NCBI GenBank assembly: GCA_023433655.1
Contig: JAEYUE010000172.1
Coordinates: forward strand, 1 to 10,906
Length of the DNA stretch: 10,906 bases
Direction of reading: 5' to 3'
Origin: Pseudomonadota bacterium
Lineage (GTDB): Bacteria > Pseudomonadota > Alphaproteobacteria > Caulobacterales > Caulobacteraceae
In this document: positions 1 through 6,116 of the stretch, piece by piece
Layout: every line of letters begins with the position of its first letter
Position numbering within the stretch: position 1 is the first letter of the stretch
Notes under the pieces: generated by a model
Databases searched by the model: none
Told to the model about the DNA's origin: nothing
Seen by the model: only the letters and a program-made list of their open reading frames with translations
Position numbers and translations under genes: made by a program

Positions 1-2
1 CC

Positions 3-1217
3 TCCGAGCACCGCGCCGTGGTCACCGTCTGGCTGCCGGCCGACCTGCTGGCCGACACCCTGCCCGAGCTGGACGACGGCATCCGCGAGGAGGTGCTGGA
101 GCGCGTTCCGCACCTGACCCTGGCCGAGGCGCTGCAGGAGCTGGACTCCGACGACGCCGCCGCCGTGGTCGAGGATCTCGAGGACGACCAGCGCGAGCGC
201 GTGCTGGCGGCCATGCCCGAGGTCGACCGGGCCGCCATCGAAAGCTCGTTGGGCTACGCCGAGGACTCGGCCGGTCGCCTGATGCAGCGCGAGGTCATGG
301 CGGCGCCGCAGTTCTGGAACGTCGGCGACACCATCGACCACATCCGCCGCCAGGGCGAGGACCTGCCCGAGCTGTTCTTCGACATCTATGTGGTCGATCC
401 GCTGAACAAGCCGGTCGGCGGCGTCGCCGTCAGCCGCCTGCTGCGCGCGCCCCGCCCCACGCCGCTCACCGAGATCATGGACCCGGTCAACGAGATCGCC
501 GTCGACCAGGACCAGGAAGAGGTCGCCTACATCTTCGAGAAATATCACCTGATCTCCGCCCCCGTCACCGACGCCGCCGGGCGGCTGGTGGGGCAGATCA
601 CCGTCGACGACATCGTCAACGTGCTGCAGGAGGAGAACCGCGAGGACATCCTGCGTCTGGCCGGCGTGTCGGACGAGGACCGCGGCTCGTCGGTGCCGGA
701 GATCGTGCGCGGCCGCGTGCCGTGGCTGGCGATCAACCTGGCGACGGCGGTGCTGGGCGCCAGCGTGATCGGCTGGTTCGAGACCACCATCGAGGCGGTC
801 ATCGCCCTGGCGGTGCTGATGCCGATCGTCTCGGCCATCGGCGGCAACGCCGGCACCCAGGCCCTGACGGTGACCGTGCGGGCGCTGGCGACGCGCGAAT
901 TGAACAGCTCCAACGCGCCGCGCACCTTCTGGCGCGAGCTGGCGGTCGGATTGGCCAACGGACTGGTGCTGGCCCCGCTGATCGGCATCGCCACGGCGCT
1001 GTGGTTCTACGACGAGGACTGGAGGATCGGTCTCGTCATCGCCGCGGCCATGGTGATGAACCTGCTGGTGGCGGCGACGGTCGGGGTGCTGACGCCCTTG
1101 ACGCTGTCGAAGCTGAAGTTCGACCCGGCGGTGTCCTCGGCGGTGTTCGTGACGGCGACGACGGACTTCTTCGGCTTCCTGATCTTCCTCGGTCTGGCCA
1201 CGATCGTGCTGCTCTGA
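3..1217 (+). CDS. mgtE: MgtE-family Mg2+ transporter/channel (5' end outside window)
   Basis: Inner-membrane Mg2+ uptake protein of the MgtE family. The frame is open to the window edge, and the usual N-domain is longer than what is visible, so the first few dozen residues are missing; the GTG at 18 is probably internal. Counting from that GTG: the rest of the acidic helical N-domain spans about 1-90, two CBS domains about 91-215 and the membrane domain about 233-399. Family signatures are RVPWLAINL at 233-241, PIVSAIGGNAGTQ at 269-281 and TATTDFFGF at 379-387. D383 matches the conserved pore Asp that binds Mg2+ in the Thermus thermophilus protein. Acidic N and CBS domains are the family's cytosolic Mg2+ sensor that closes the pore when Mg2+ is plentiful. 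The gene ends 73 bp before spmX; I see no functional link to it. Family assignment is firm; ion selectivity is inferred from the family. Confidence 0.95.
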   Translation, partial: SEHRAVVTVWLPADLLADTLPELDDGIREEVLERVPHLTLAEALQELDSDDAAAVVEDLEDDQRERVLAAMPEVDRAAIESSLGYAEDSAGRLMQREVMAAPQFWNVGDTIDHIRRQGEDLPELFFDIYVVDPLNKPVGGVAVSRLLRAPRPTPLTEIMDPVNEIAVDQDQEEVAYIFEKYHLISAPVTDAAGRLVGQITVDDIVNVLQEENREDILRLAGVSDEDRGSSVPEIVRGRVPWLAINLATAVLGASVIGWFETTIEAVIALAVLMPIVSAIGGNAGTQALTVTVRALATRELNSSNAPRTFWRELAVGLANGLVLAPLIGIATALWFYDEDWRIGLVIAAAMVMNLLVAATVGVLTPLTLSKLKFDPAVSSAVFVTATTDFFGFLIFLGLATIVLL

Positions 1218-1227
1218 TCGACTGGAG

Positions 1228-1243
1228 CGGCGCGGCGCTTGCT
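1228..1243 (+). promoter_or_regulatory. sigma-54 promoter of spmX (-24/-12)
   Basis: The sequence CGGCGCG-GCGC-TTGCT fits the sigma-54 consensus TGGCACG-N4-TTGCW at 10 of 12 defined bases, with the GG and GC dinucleotides at the required spacing (10 bases between). Transcription would start near 1254 and leave a leader of about 37 nt before the GTG at 1291. In Caulobacter crescentus spmX is known to be transcribed by sigma-54 with the activator TacA, so location and type agree with what is known. I did not identify a TacA enhancer site; it could lie inside the end of mgtE. Confidence 0.7.
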
Positions 1244-1290
1244 GGCTCTCCCGTCAAGCGAGCGCTTCCGTCTCGATTTGGGTCAATCCG

Positions 1291-2640
1291 GTGTCCGACG
1301 CGACCAGCCGACGTCTGAAGGTCTCCCGCGAGGGAGTCGTCCTCATCAAGAGTTTCGAGGGCTTCCGGCCGCGCGCGGTGCGGGGCGAGGACGGCCGCTG
1401 GGTGATCGGCTACGGCCACACGGCTTCGGCGCGCGAAGGCCTGACGGTCGGCGAGGCCGACGCCGAACTCCTGCTCCAGTATGACCTGCTGCCGGTGGTG
1501 AAGGCCCTGAACGAGCAGGTTCCGGCGCGGCTGAACCAGCACCAGTTCGACGCCCTGGCCAGTTTCGCCATCTCCGTCGGGATCGAGCGCTTCCTGGCGT
1601 CGGACGTGCTGCAGCGGCTGAACGACGGCCGCCCGGGCGAGGCCGCTGACGCGCTGATCGGCTGGCCGGAGGCGGCGTCGCCGGAAGACCGCCTGCGCCG
1701 CCGGGCGGCGGAGCGGGCCCTGTTCGTGGCCGACCCGGACACGCCCGTGCACCTCGCCGATCTGCTGGCGGCGCCTCTGCCACCGCCACCGGTCGAGGAG
1801 GCCTCGCCGCATCGCGGCGCCCCGCCCGCCGAAGCGCCTTCGGACGCCCGCGCCGCGGCCGTGGCCGCCCTGCTGGGCGAGACGCCTGCCGCGGCCCCGG
1901 CGGCCTCCGCGCCTGAACCGGAGCCGGCGCAGGAGCCGTCTCCCCTGCGCGTCTCGTCGCCGGTCACAACCATTCACCTGCAGCGCTATTCGCCCTATGC
2001 GGCGCCGATGGTCGGCCCGCTGCCGGGCTTTCCAACCCCGGTCGAAACGGCCGCGGCCGAGCCCGAGCCCGTCTCCCGGCCGGAGAGGGAGCCCGCGCCG
2101 GCGCCTGAACCGAGGCCGGGCCCGGCGACCGGGGAACCGGCGCCGACCCCGCTCGCCGAGCCCTTCCCGACGCTTGAGCGCCCGCCGGCGGAGCCGGTCA
2201 TCCCCCTCGTGCCGCCGGCGCCGGGCGCCTCGCCCTTCCCGCCTCTGGACGCGCCACTGGTGCTGACGCCCGCCACTGAGGAGGATTTCGCCGAATCTTC
2301 CCGTCCGGCCTGGGACGACGGACAGCGCGGCCTGACCGCCGCCGTGGACGAGGGCGAGGTGCTGTTCGACGAGGCGTCGACCGAGCCGGTCCTGCGCCAC
2401 GAGGTCGAGCCGGAGACGCCGCGGCGCTTCGACTGGAGCGTGAAGGGGGCCTATGCGGTGATGGGTCTGACCGGGCTGGCGGCCTGCGCCGCTTCCGCCG
2501 CCGCCTTCCGCCTGGCCCTGACGGATGAGTCCTCGCTGAACGACTACACCGTGATCGCCTGGGTCCTCGCCCTGATCGGCGTGGTCTGCGTCGGCGTCTC
2601 GTCGTGGAATCTGTTCGTGCAGTGGGGTCGGCGCGACTGA
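1291..2640 (+). CDS. spmX: SpmX, polar muramidase-like localization factor for DivJ
   Basis: SpmX marks the old (stalked) pole in Caulobacterales and recruits and activates the histidine kinase DivJ. The 449-residue architecture matches: a phage-lysozyme-like GH24 domain at about 8-150, a Pro/Ala/Glu-rich linker at about 160-379 that is probably disordered, and two membrane helices at about 386-410 and 418-445, with only a short basic tail. GH24 motifs seen are IKSFEGFR (19-26), IGYGHT (39-44), LNQHQFDALASFAISVG (81-97) and RRRAAERALF (136-145). The catalytic Glu is kept (E23). At the spacing of T4 lysozyme, however, the Asp position is G32 and the Thr position is V38, so hydrolysis is doubtful; SpmX proteins use this fold for oligomerisation and localisation. 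GTG is the first start after the upstream stop, with no clear Shine-Dalgarno sequence. The alternative, a phage endolysin, is unlikely given the linker, the C-terminal helix pair and the absence of phage neighbours. Confidence 0.9.
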   Translation: MSDATSRRLKVSREGVVLIKSFEGFRPRAVRGEDGRWVIGYGHTASAREGLTVGEADAELLLQYDLLPVVKALNEQVPARLNQHQFDALASFAISVGIERFLASDVLQRLNDGRPGEAADALIGWPEAASPEDRLRRRAAERALFVADPDTPVHLADLLAAPLPPPPVEEASPHRGAPPAEAPSDARAAAVAALLGETPAAAPAASAPEPEPAQEPSPLRVSSPVTTIHLQRYSPYAAPMVGPLPGFPTPVETAAAEPEPVSRPEREPAPAPEPRPGPATGEPAPTPLAEPFPTLERPPAEPVIPLVPPAPGASPFPPLDAPLVLTPATEEDFAESSRPAWDDGQRGLTAAVDEGEVLFDEASTEPVLRHEVEPETPRRFDWSVKGAYAVMGLTGLAACAASAAAFRLALTDESSLNDYTVIAWVLALIGVVCVGVSSWNLFVQWGRRD

Positions 2641-2647
2641 CTTTGCA

Positions 2648-2676
2648 GCCGGGCGGCGTGGTGCTACGCCGCCGGC
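2648..2676 (+). terminator. GC-rich hairpin between spmX and the acyl-CoA dehydrogenase
   Basis: GGCGGCGT at 2652-2659 pairs perfectly with ACGCCGCC at 2666-2673 across a 6-base loop. With G2651 bulged out, the stem extends by GCC (2648-2650) to GGC (2674-2676). It lies 8 bp after the spmX stop and ends right against the ATG at 2677. There is no T-run, so it is not a classical intrinsic terminator. It may slow or end spmX transcription, or fold over the next gene's start. Confidence 0.4.
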
Positions 2677-3840
2677 ATGAGCATTCCCAACGCCCCCCAA
2701 TCGATGGAATTCGGCCTCGGCGACAATGCCGACATGATCCGCGAAACCACCGCCCGCTGGGCCGCCGACCGGCTGGCGCCGCTAGCCGCCGAGATCGACG
2801 AGAAGAACCAGTTCCGGCGCGAGTTGTGGCCCGAGATGGGCGAACTGGGCCTGCACGGGATCACCGTTGAGGAAGACGACGGCGGCCTCGGCCTCGGCTA
2901 CCTCGAGCATGTGGTGGCCATGGAGGAGGTGTCGCGCGCCTCGGCCTCGATCGGCCTGTCCTACGGGGCCCACTCCAACCTGTGCGTCAACCAGATCCGC
3001 CGCTGGGGCACCGAGGAGCAGAAGCGCCGCTACCTCCCCAAGCTGATCTCGGGCGAACACGTCGGCTCGCTGGCCATGTCCGAGGCCGGCTCCGGGTCCG
3101 ATGTGATGTCGATGCGCACCCGCGCCGAAAGGAAGGGTGACCGCTACGTCCTGAACGGCACGAAATTCTGGATCACCAACGCCCCCTCGGCCGACACCCT
3201 GGTGGTCTATGCCCGCACCGGCGAGGGCAACGGCGGCGTCACCGCCTTCCTGATCGAGAAGGGCTTCAAGGGCTTCAGCGTCTCGAAGAAGCTGGACAAG
3301 ATGGGCATGCGCGGATCGGACACCGCCGAGCTGGTGTTCGAGGACTGCGAGGTCCCGGAAGAGAACGTCATGGGCCCGGTCGGCGGCGGCGCCGGGGTGC
3401 TGATGAGCGGCCTGGACTATGAGCGGGCGGTGCTGTCGGCCGGGCCGCTGGGCATCATGCAGGCGGCGCTGGACGTGGTCCTGCCTTACGTCCGCGAGCG
3501 CAAGCAGTTCGGCAAGCCGATCGGCAGCTTCCAGCTGATGCAGGCCAAAGTCGCCGACATGTATGTGGCCCTGAACTCGGCCCGGGCGTACGTCTATGCC
3601 GTGGCCAGGGCCTGCGACGCTGGCAAGACGACGCGCTACGACGCTGCGGGCGCCATCCTGCTGGCCTCGGAGAACGCCGTGAAGGTCAGCCTTGAGGCGG
3701 TGCAGGCCCTGGGCGGCGCGGGCTACACCAAGGAGTGGCCGGTCGAGCGGCTGGTCCGCGACGCCAAGCTCTACGACATTGGCGCCGGCACCAACGAGAT
3801 CCGCCGCTTCCTGATCGGCCGGGAACTACTGGGCGGATGA
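2677..3840 (+). CDS. ivd: Isovaleryl-CoA dehydrogenase (acyl-CoA dehydrogenase family)
   Basis: FAD enzyme of leucine breakdown that oxidises isovaleryl-CoA to 3-methylcrotonyl-CoA and passes electrons to electron-transfer flavoprotein in the cytoplasm. It is 387 residues, normal for the family. Seen: an N-terminal helical domain (about 1-125), flavin-contacting motifs AMSEAGSGSD (133-142) and WITNAPSADT (165-174), and a C-terminal helical domain with RERKQFGKPI and QALGGAGYTKEWPVER. Two points favour isovaleryl-CoA over straight-chain substrates. SYGAHSNLCVNQ (95-106) is typical of IVD. The catalytic base appears to be E249 in GLDYERAVL, while the near-C-terminal site that carries the Glu in medium-chain enzymes reads YDIGAGTNEIRR. 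There is no good Shine-Dalgarno sequence before the ATG, which abuts a hairpin; the protein start nevertheless looks right for the family. Its stop overlaps the DUF3617 gene by 15 bp. Other leucine-pathway genes are not in the window. Confidence 0.88.
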   Translation: MSIPNAPQSMEFGLGDNADMIRETTARWAADRLAPLAAEIDEKNQFRRELWPEMGELGLHGITVEEDDGGLGLGYLEHVVAMEEVSRASASIGLSYGAHSNLCVNQIRRWGTEEQKRRYLPKLISGEHVGSLAMSEAGSGSDVMSMRTRAERKGDRYVLNGTKFWITNAPSADTLVVYARTGEGNGGVTAFLIEKGFKGFSVSKKLDKMGMRGSDTAELVFEDCEVPEENVMGPVGGGAGVLMSGLDYERAVLSAGPLGIMQAALDVVLPYVRERKQFGKPIGSFQLMQAKVADMYVALNSARAYVYAVARACDAGKTTRYDAAGAILLASENAVKVSLEAVQALGGAGYTKEWPVERLVRDAKLYDIGAGTNEIRRFLIGRELLGG

Positions 3841-4347
3841 TTCCGCCGGGCAGTCTCCGAGGCGTTCCGCGGTCATGACCATGGTCATCCGGGCCGCTTC
3901 GGAGCCCGACGCCGGCGTGGTCGCCGTGGTCATCTCCATGGTGTAGCGCCGCGACAGGTCGCCGGTGACGCGCATGTCGGTCACGGTGCGCTCGCCCTCG
4001 GGCGAGGTGCAGACCATGCGGCCGGTCATCGCCCCGCCCTCGCGACGGAAGACGGGTTTCTCGCAGTTCATCGCCCCGGCCTCCGCTCCGCCCTGGGGCG
4101 GCTGGAAGGTCGACTCACGGACGCAGGTCTCGACCGCGGGGGCCTCGATGCCCGCCGGCATGCCTGGCATGCGGGTGGTCACCCGCCAGAGGCCTGGGGT
4201 CGGCCCCTCGGGCGCCGCCGGGCCCGTGACAGGGGCTGCAGCGTCCGCAGCGGGCGTCGAGGCGTCAGGCGCGGCGGAGTCGTCTTCACCCTGGCCGCAG
4301 GCGATCAGCATGAGGACGGCGAGGCCCGAAGTCAGCAGATTGCGCAT
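3826..4347 (-). CDS. DUF3617-type lipoprotein, function unknown
   Basis: A 173-residue predicted lipoprotein. The N-terminus is a signal peptide with lipobox LIAC, lipidated at C17. An Ala/Pro/Asp-rich tether follows (about 18-50), then a DUF3617-like domain beginning PGLWRVTTRMPGMP (51-64) and carrying four cysteines (C75, C95, C113, C166) that could form two disulfides in the periplasm. A Met/Thr-rich stretch (TMEMTTATT, RMTMVMTA) lies near the end. I chose the ATG at 4347 because AGGAGG sits 6 bases before it and the signal peptide begins there; the frame is open further upstream, but that extension reads as Arg-rich nonsense. It converges on, and overlaps by 15 bp, the isovaleryl-CoA dehydrogenase gene. 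It is divergent from the DUF3008 gene across 119 bp. The role of DUF3617 proteins is not known. Confidence 0.82.
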   Translation of the reverse strand: MRNLLTSGLAVLMLIACGQGEDDSAAPDASTPAADAAAPVTGPAAPEGPTPGLWRVTTRMPGMPAGIEAPAVETCVRESTFQPPQGGAEAGAMNCEKPVFRREGGAMTGRMVCTSPEGERTVTDMRVTGDLSRRYTMEMTTATTPASGSEAARMTMVMTAERLGDCPAESSAQ

Positions 4348-4466
4348 TTCTATCCTCCTCTCCCGAGGCCTCCTTAGCACGATCCGGTCGCGGCCAGAAC
4401 GAAGGCCTGCGAGCCGGAACCGGAGCGGCCGGCGGCGGTTCGTCAGGGACCAGAGGAGACACCACC

Positions 4467-4652
4467 ATGCCCGCCAAGTCCGCCGCCCAGCAGAAGGCCG
4501 CCGGGGCCGCCCTGTCCGCCAAGCGCGGCGACACGCCGAAGTCGAAGCTGAAGGGCGCGTCGAAATCGATGGCCGAGTCGATGAGCGAGAAGCAGCTCGA
4601 GGAGTTCGCCCACACCAAACGCAAGGGCAAGCCCGAGCACGTCCGCGACTGA
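4467..4652 (+). CDS. Small basic DUF3008-type protein
   Basis: A 61-residue Lys-rich cytoplasmic protein. It starts MPAKSAAQQKAAGAALSAKR and continues with SKLKGASKSM, MSEKQLEEFA and a C-terminal TKRKGKPEHV, the conserved pattern I recognise as DUF3008, a short family widespread in proteobacteria and without a known function. It has no signal peptide or membrane segment. A strong Shine-Dalgarno sequence (AGAGGAG at 4452-4458) lies 8 bases before the ATG. It stands 56 bp before the first exoD gene and could be co-transcribed with it. Basic charge and size might suggest nucleic-acid or stress association, but that is a guess. Confidence 0.85.
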   Translation: MPAKSAAQQKAAGAALSAKRGDTPKSKLKGASKSMAESMSEKQLEEFAHTKRKGKPEHVRD

Positions 4653-4708
4653 ACGCCCGGCGCGCGAGGCCGGATGACCGCCGCGGCCGCCGGCGCCAGC
4701 GTCGCCGT

Positions 4709-5344
4709 ATGACGCTGATCGAGACCTCGACCGGCCGGCCGCGCGCCTTTTCCGAGGTCGTGGAGCAGCTCGCCGTACGGCCCGGCGAGAAGCTGTGCCT
4801 CGGCGAGGTCGTCGAGGCCTTCGGGGACCGCGCCTTCGGGCCGGTCATGTTCTTCTTCGCCCTGGTGAACATGATGCCCTGGCCGCCGGGGGGCACGACC
4901 CTGACCGGCGCGCCGCTGCTCCTGCTGTCCATGGAGCTGGCCTGGGGCCGTGATGAACTGTGGGTTCCACGCTGGAGCGAGCGGGTGGCGGTGGGGCGGA
5001 CGACCTTCCGGCGATTGAGCCGCCGCTTCCAGCGTGGCGTTCAGCTGACGGAGCGGCTGTCCCGACCGCGGCTGCACTTTCTGACGGGTCCCTTTGGCCA
5101 GGGCCTGATCGGCCTGGCCTGCGTCTTCCTGTCGACGGTGCTGGTGCTGCCGGTCTGGGGCGGCAACCTGTTGCCGGCCGTGGCGATCGGCTTCTTCGCC
5201 CTTGGCGTCATGCAGCGGGACGGGCTGGCAGTGATCATCGGCTGGCTGCTGACCGCGGCGACGGTTGCGGTGCTGTTCCTGGCCTGGAAGATTATCCTGG
5301 CGGGCCTCGAACATGGCCTCGCCTGGCTCGGCGGGATCGCCTGA
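4709..5344 (+). CDS. ExoD-family inner-membrane protein (first of tandem pair)
   Basis: A 211-residue integral membrane protein of the ExoD family (exopolysaccharide synthesis, ExoD). In Sinorhizobium meliloti, exoD mutants show altered exopolysaccharide, alkali sensitivity and poor nodule invasion; the biochemical activity is unknown. Seen: a soluble N-terminal segment with LCLGEVVEAFGDRAFGPVMF, a hydrophobic stretch ending GGTTLTGAPLLLLSMELAWG, the motif ELWVPRW followed by a basic amphipathic region, then RLSRPRLHFL and a C-terminal membrane section containing LVLPVWGGNLLPA and GVMQRDGLAVIIGWLL. I chose the ATG at 4709 because the family homology begins just after it; the frame is open far upstream but that part is a shadow of other genes. 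No strong Shine-Dalgarno sequence is visible. The next gene is a paralogue with the same motifs in the same order. Confidence 0.85.
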   Translation: MTLIETSTGRPRAFSEVVEQLAVRPGEKLCLGEVVEAFGDRAFGPVMFFFALVNMMPWPPGGTTLTGAPLLLLSMELAWGRDELWVPRWSERVAVGRTTFRRLSRRFQRGVQLTERLSRPRLHFLTGPFGQGLIGLACVFLSTVLVLPVWGGNLLPAVAIGFFALGVMQRDGLAVIIGWLLTAATVAVLFLAWKIILAGLEHGLAWLGGIA

Positions 5345-5385
5345 CCACCATGGATGTTTGTTAAGTGGCGCCCGGCCACGGTCAC

Positions 5386-5394
5386 GCCTAGATC
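5386..5394 (+). promoter_or_regulatory. Possible housekeeping -10 element before the second exoD gene
   Basis: GCCTAGATC contains CTAGATC, 6 of the 7 defined bases of the Caulobacter housekeeping -10 consensus GCTANAWC. No good -35 TTGAC lies 10-14 bases upstream; the nearest TTG (5358) is too far away. It may be a weak promoter or chance. Confidence 0.25.
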
Positions 5395-5427
5395 GGAAAG
5401 TCCCGTCGCGCGAGTCCCGCAGCCGCC

Positions 5428-6060
5428 ATGCCCGACTACGACTACCAGAGCGACACACGGCCCTTCTCGCGGGTGCTCGAGGATATCGGCGCCAAGAAGG
5501 ATGCGAAGCTGTATCTGGGCGAACTGGTCGACGCCTTCGGCGAGCGCGGCTTCGGGGCCCTGATGCTGTTCTTCGGCCTGATGAACATCGCCATCGGCAT
5601 TATTCCGGGCACCACGACCATCCTCGGCGCGCCGCTGCTGCTGATGGGACTGCAACTGGCCACCCGGGCCGACCAGCTGTGGCTGCCGCGCTGGGCGATG
5701 AAGCGCTGGATCGAACGCAAGGCCTATCGGGAGGGAGTCGAGAAGGTGCTGCCGCGCGTGCGCATGGTCGAGCGCCTGTCGCGGCCCCGGCTGCACATCA
5801 TGACCAGCGAGCTTTCGGAGATTCTGATCGGCGTCGCCACCGCGGCCCTCGCCTTCATCCTGATCCTGCCGATCTGGGGAGGCAACCTCGTGCCGGCGCT
5901 GATCATCTCCACCTTCGGCTTCGGCCTGATGCAGCGGGACGGCCTGGTCGTGCTGATCGGGTGGCTGGGCGTCGCGGGGGTCGGCGTCTTCATCTGGCTG
6001 GCGTGGGAACTGGTCAGCCGGGCCTTCCTGGCAGTCTACCAGATGATCGGCCTGGGCTAA
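5428..6060 (+). CDS. ExoD-family inner-membrane protein (second of tandem pair)
   Basis: A 210-residue ExoD-family protein and clear paralogue of the gene before it. Shared blocks are LYLGELVDAFGERGFGALML, PGTTTILGAPLLLMGLQLA, QLWLPRW, RLSRPRLHIM, LPIWGGNLVPA and GLMQRDGLVVLIGWL. It differs in a longer polar N-terminus (YDYQSDTRPFSRVLEDIGAKKD) and a MNIAIGIIPGTT loop where the first copy has MNMMPWPPGGTT. Several membrane helices are expected, with the charged KRWIERKAYREGVEKV segment in the cytoplasm. The 83-bp gap after the first copy contains a possible -10 element, so it may have its own promoter. It runs towards the flagellin gene, separated by a perfect palindrome. A role in exopolysaccharide or envelope function is inferred from the family only. 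Confidence 0.87.
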   Translation: MPDYDYQSDTRPFSRVLEDIGAKKDAKLYLGELVDAFGERGFGALMLFFGLMNIAIGIIPGTTTILGAPLLLMGLQLATRADQLWLPRWAMKRWIERKAYREGVEKVLPRVRMVERLSRPRLHIMTSELSEILIGVATAALAFILILPIWGGNLVPALIISTFGFGLMQRDGLVVLIGWLGVAGVGVFIWLAWELVSRAFLAVYQMIGLG

Positions 6061-6070
6061 GCGCACGAGA

Positions 6071-6096
6071 CGCCGGAGGGGGATCCCCCTCCGGCG
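6071..6096. terminator. 26-bp perfect palindrome between convergent exoD and flagellin genes
   Basis: Thirteen bases are followed directly by their exact reverse complement (CGCCGGAGGGGGA and its mirror). It begins 10 bp after the exoD stop and, on the other strand, 20 bp after the flagellin stop. It would fold as a very stable GC hairpin in either transcript. Position between convergent genes suggests a shared bidirectional terminator, although neither side has a clean T-run. It could instead protect the mRNA 3' ends. Confidence 0.6.
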
Positions 6097-6116
6097 CCTG
6101 CGAGAACCGGAAACAA

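Noticed and set aside
1195..1210. A second sigma-54-like sequence (TGGCCAC-GATC-GTGCT) at the end of mgtE
   Set aside because: The GG/GC spacing is right but the match is weaker than at 1228-1243, and it lies in conserved MgtE coding sequence.
1236..1260. CGCTTG/CAAGCG inverted repeat as a terminator of mgtE
   Set aside because: The stem is only 6 bp with a 13-base loop and no T-run, and it overlaps the stronger sigma-54 promoter.
722..1318. A 198-residue plus-strand frame inside mgtE
   Set aside because: It is an out-of-frame Gly/Arg/Asp-rich shadow of the MgtE membrane domain.
1036..2700. A 554-residue open frame on the minus strand across spmX
   Set aside because: The translation is Arg/Gly/Pro-rich with no recognisable motif and lies antisense to the clearly homologous mgtE end and spmX. 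Such long antisense frames are normal in very GC-rich DNA.
4348..4932. Long N-terminal extension of the DUF3617 gene upstream of the ATG at 4347
   Set aside because: The extension is Arg/Ser-rich and antisense to the DUF3008 and exoD genes. The ATG at 4347 has an ideal AGGAGG and begins a lipoprotein signal peptide.
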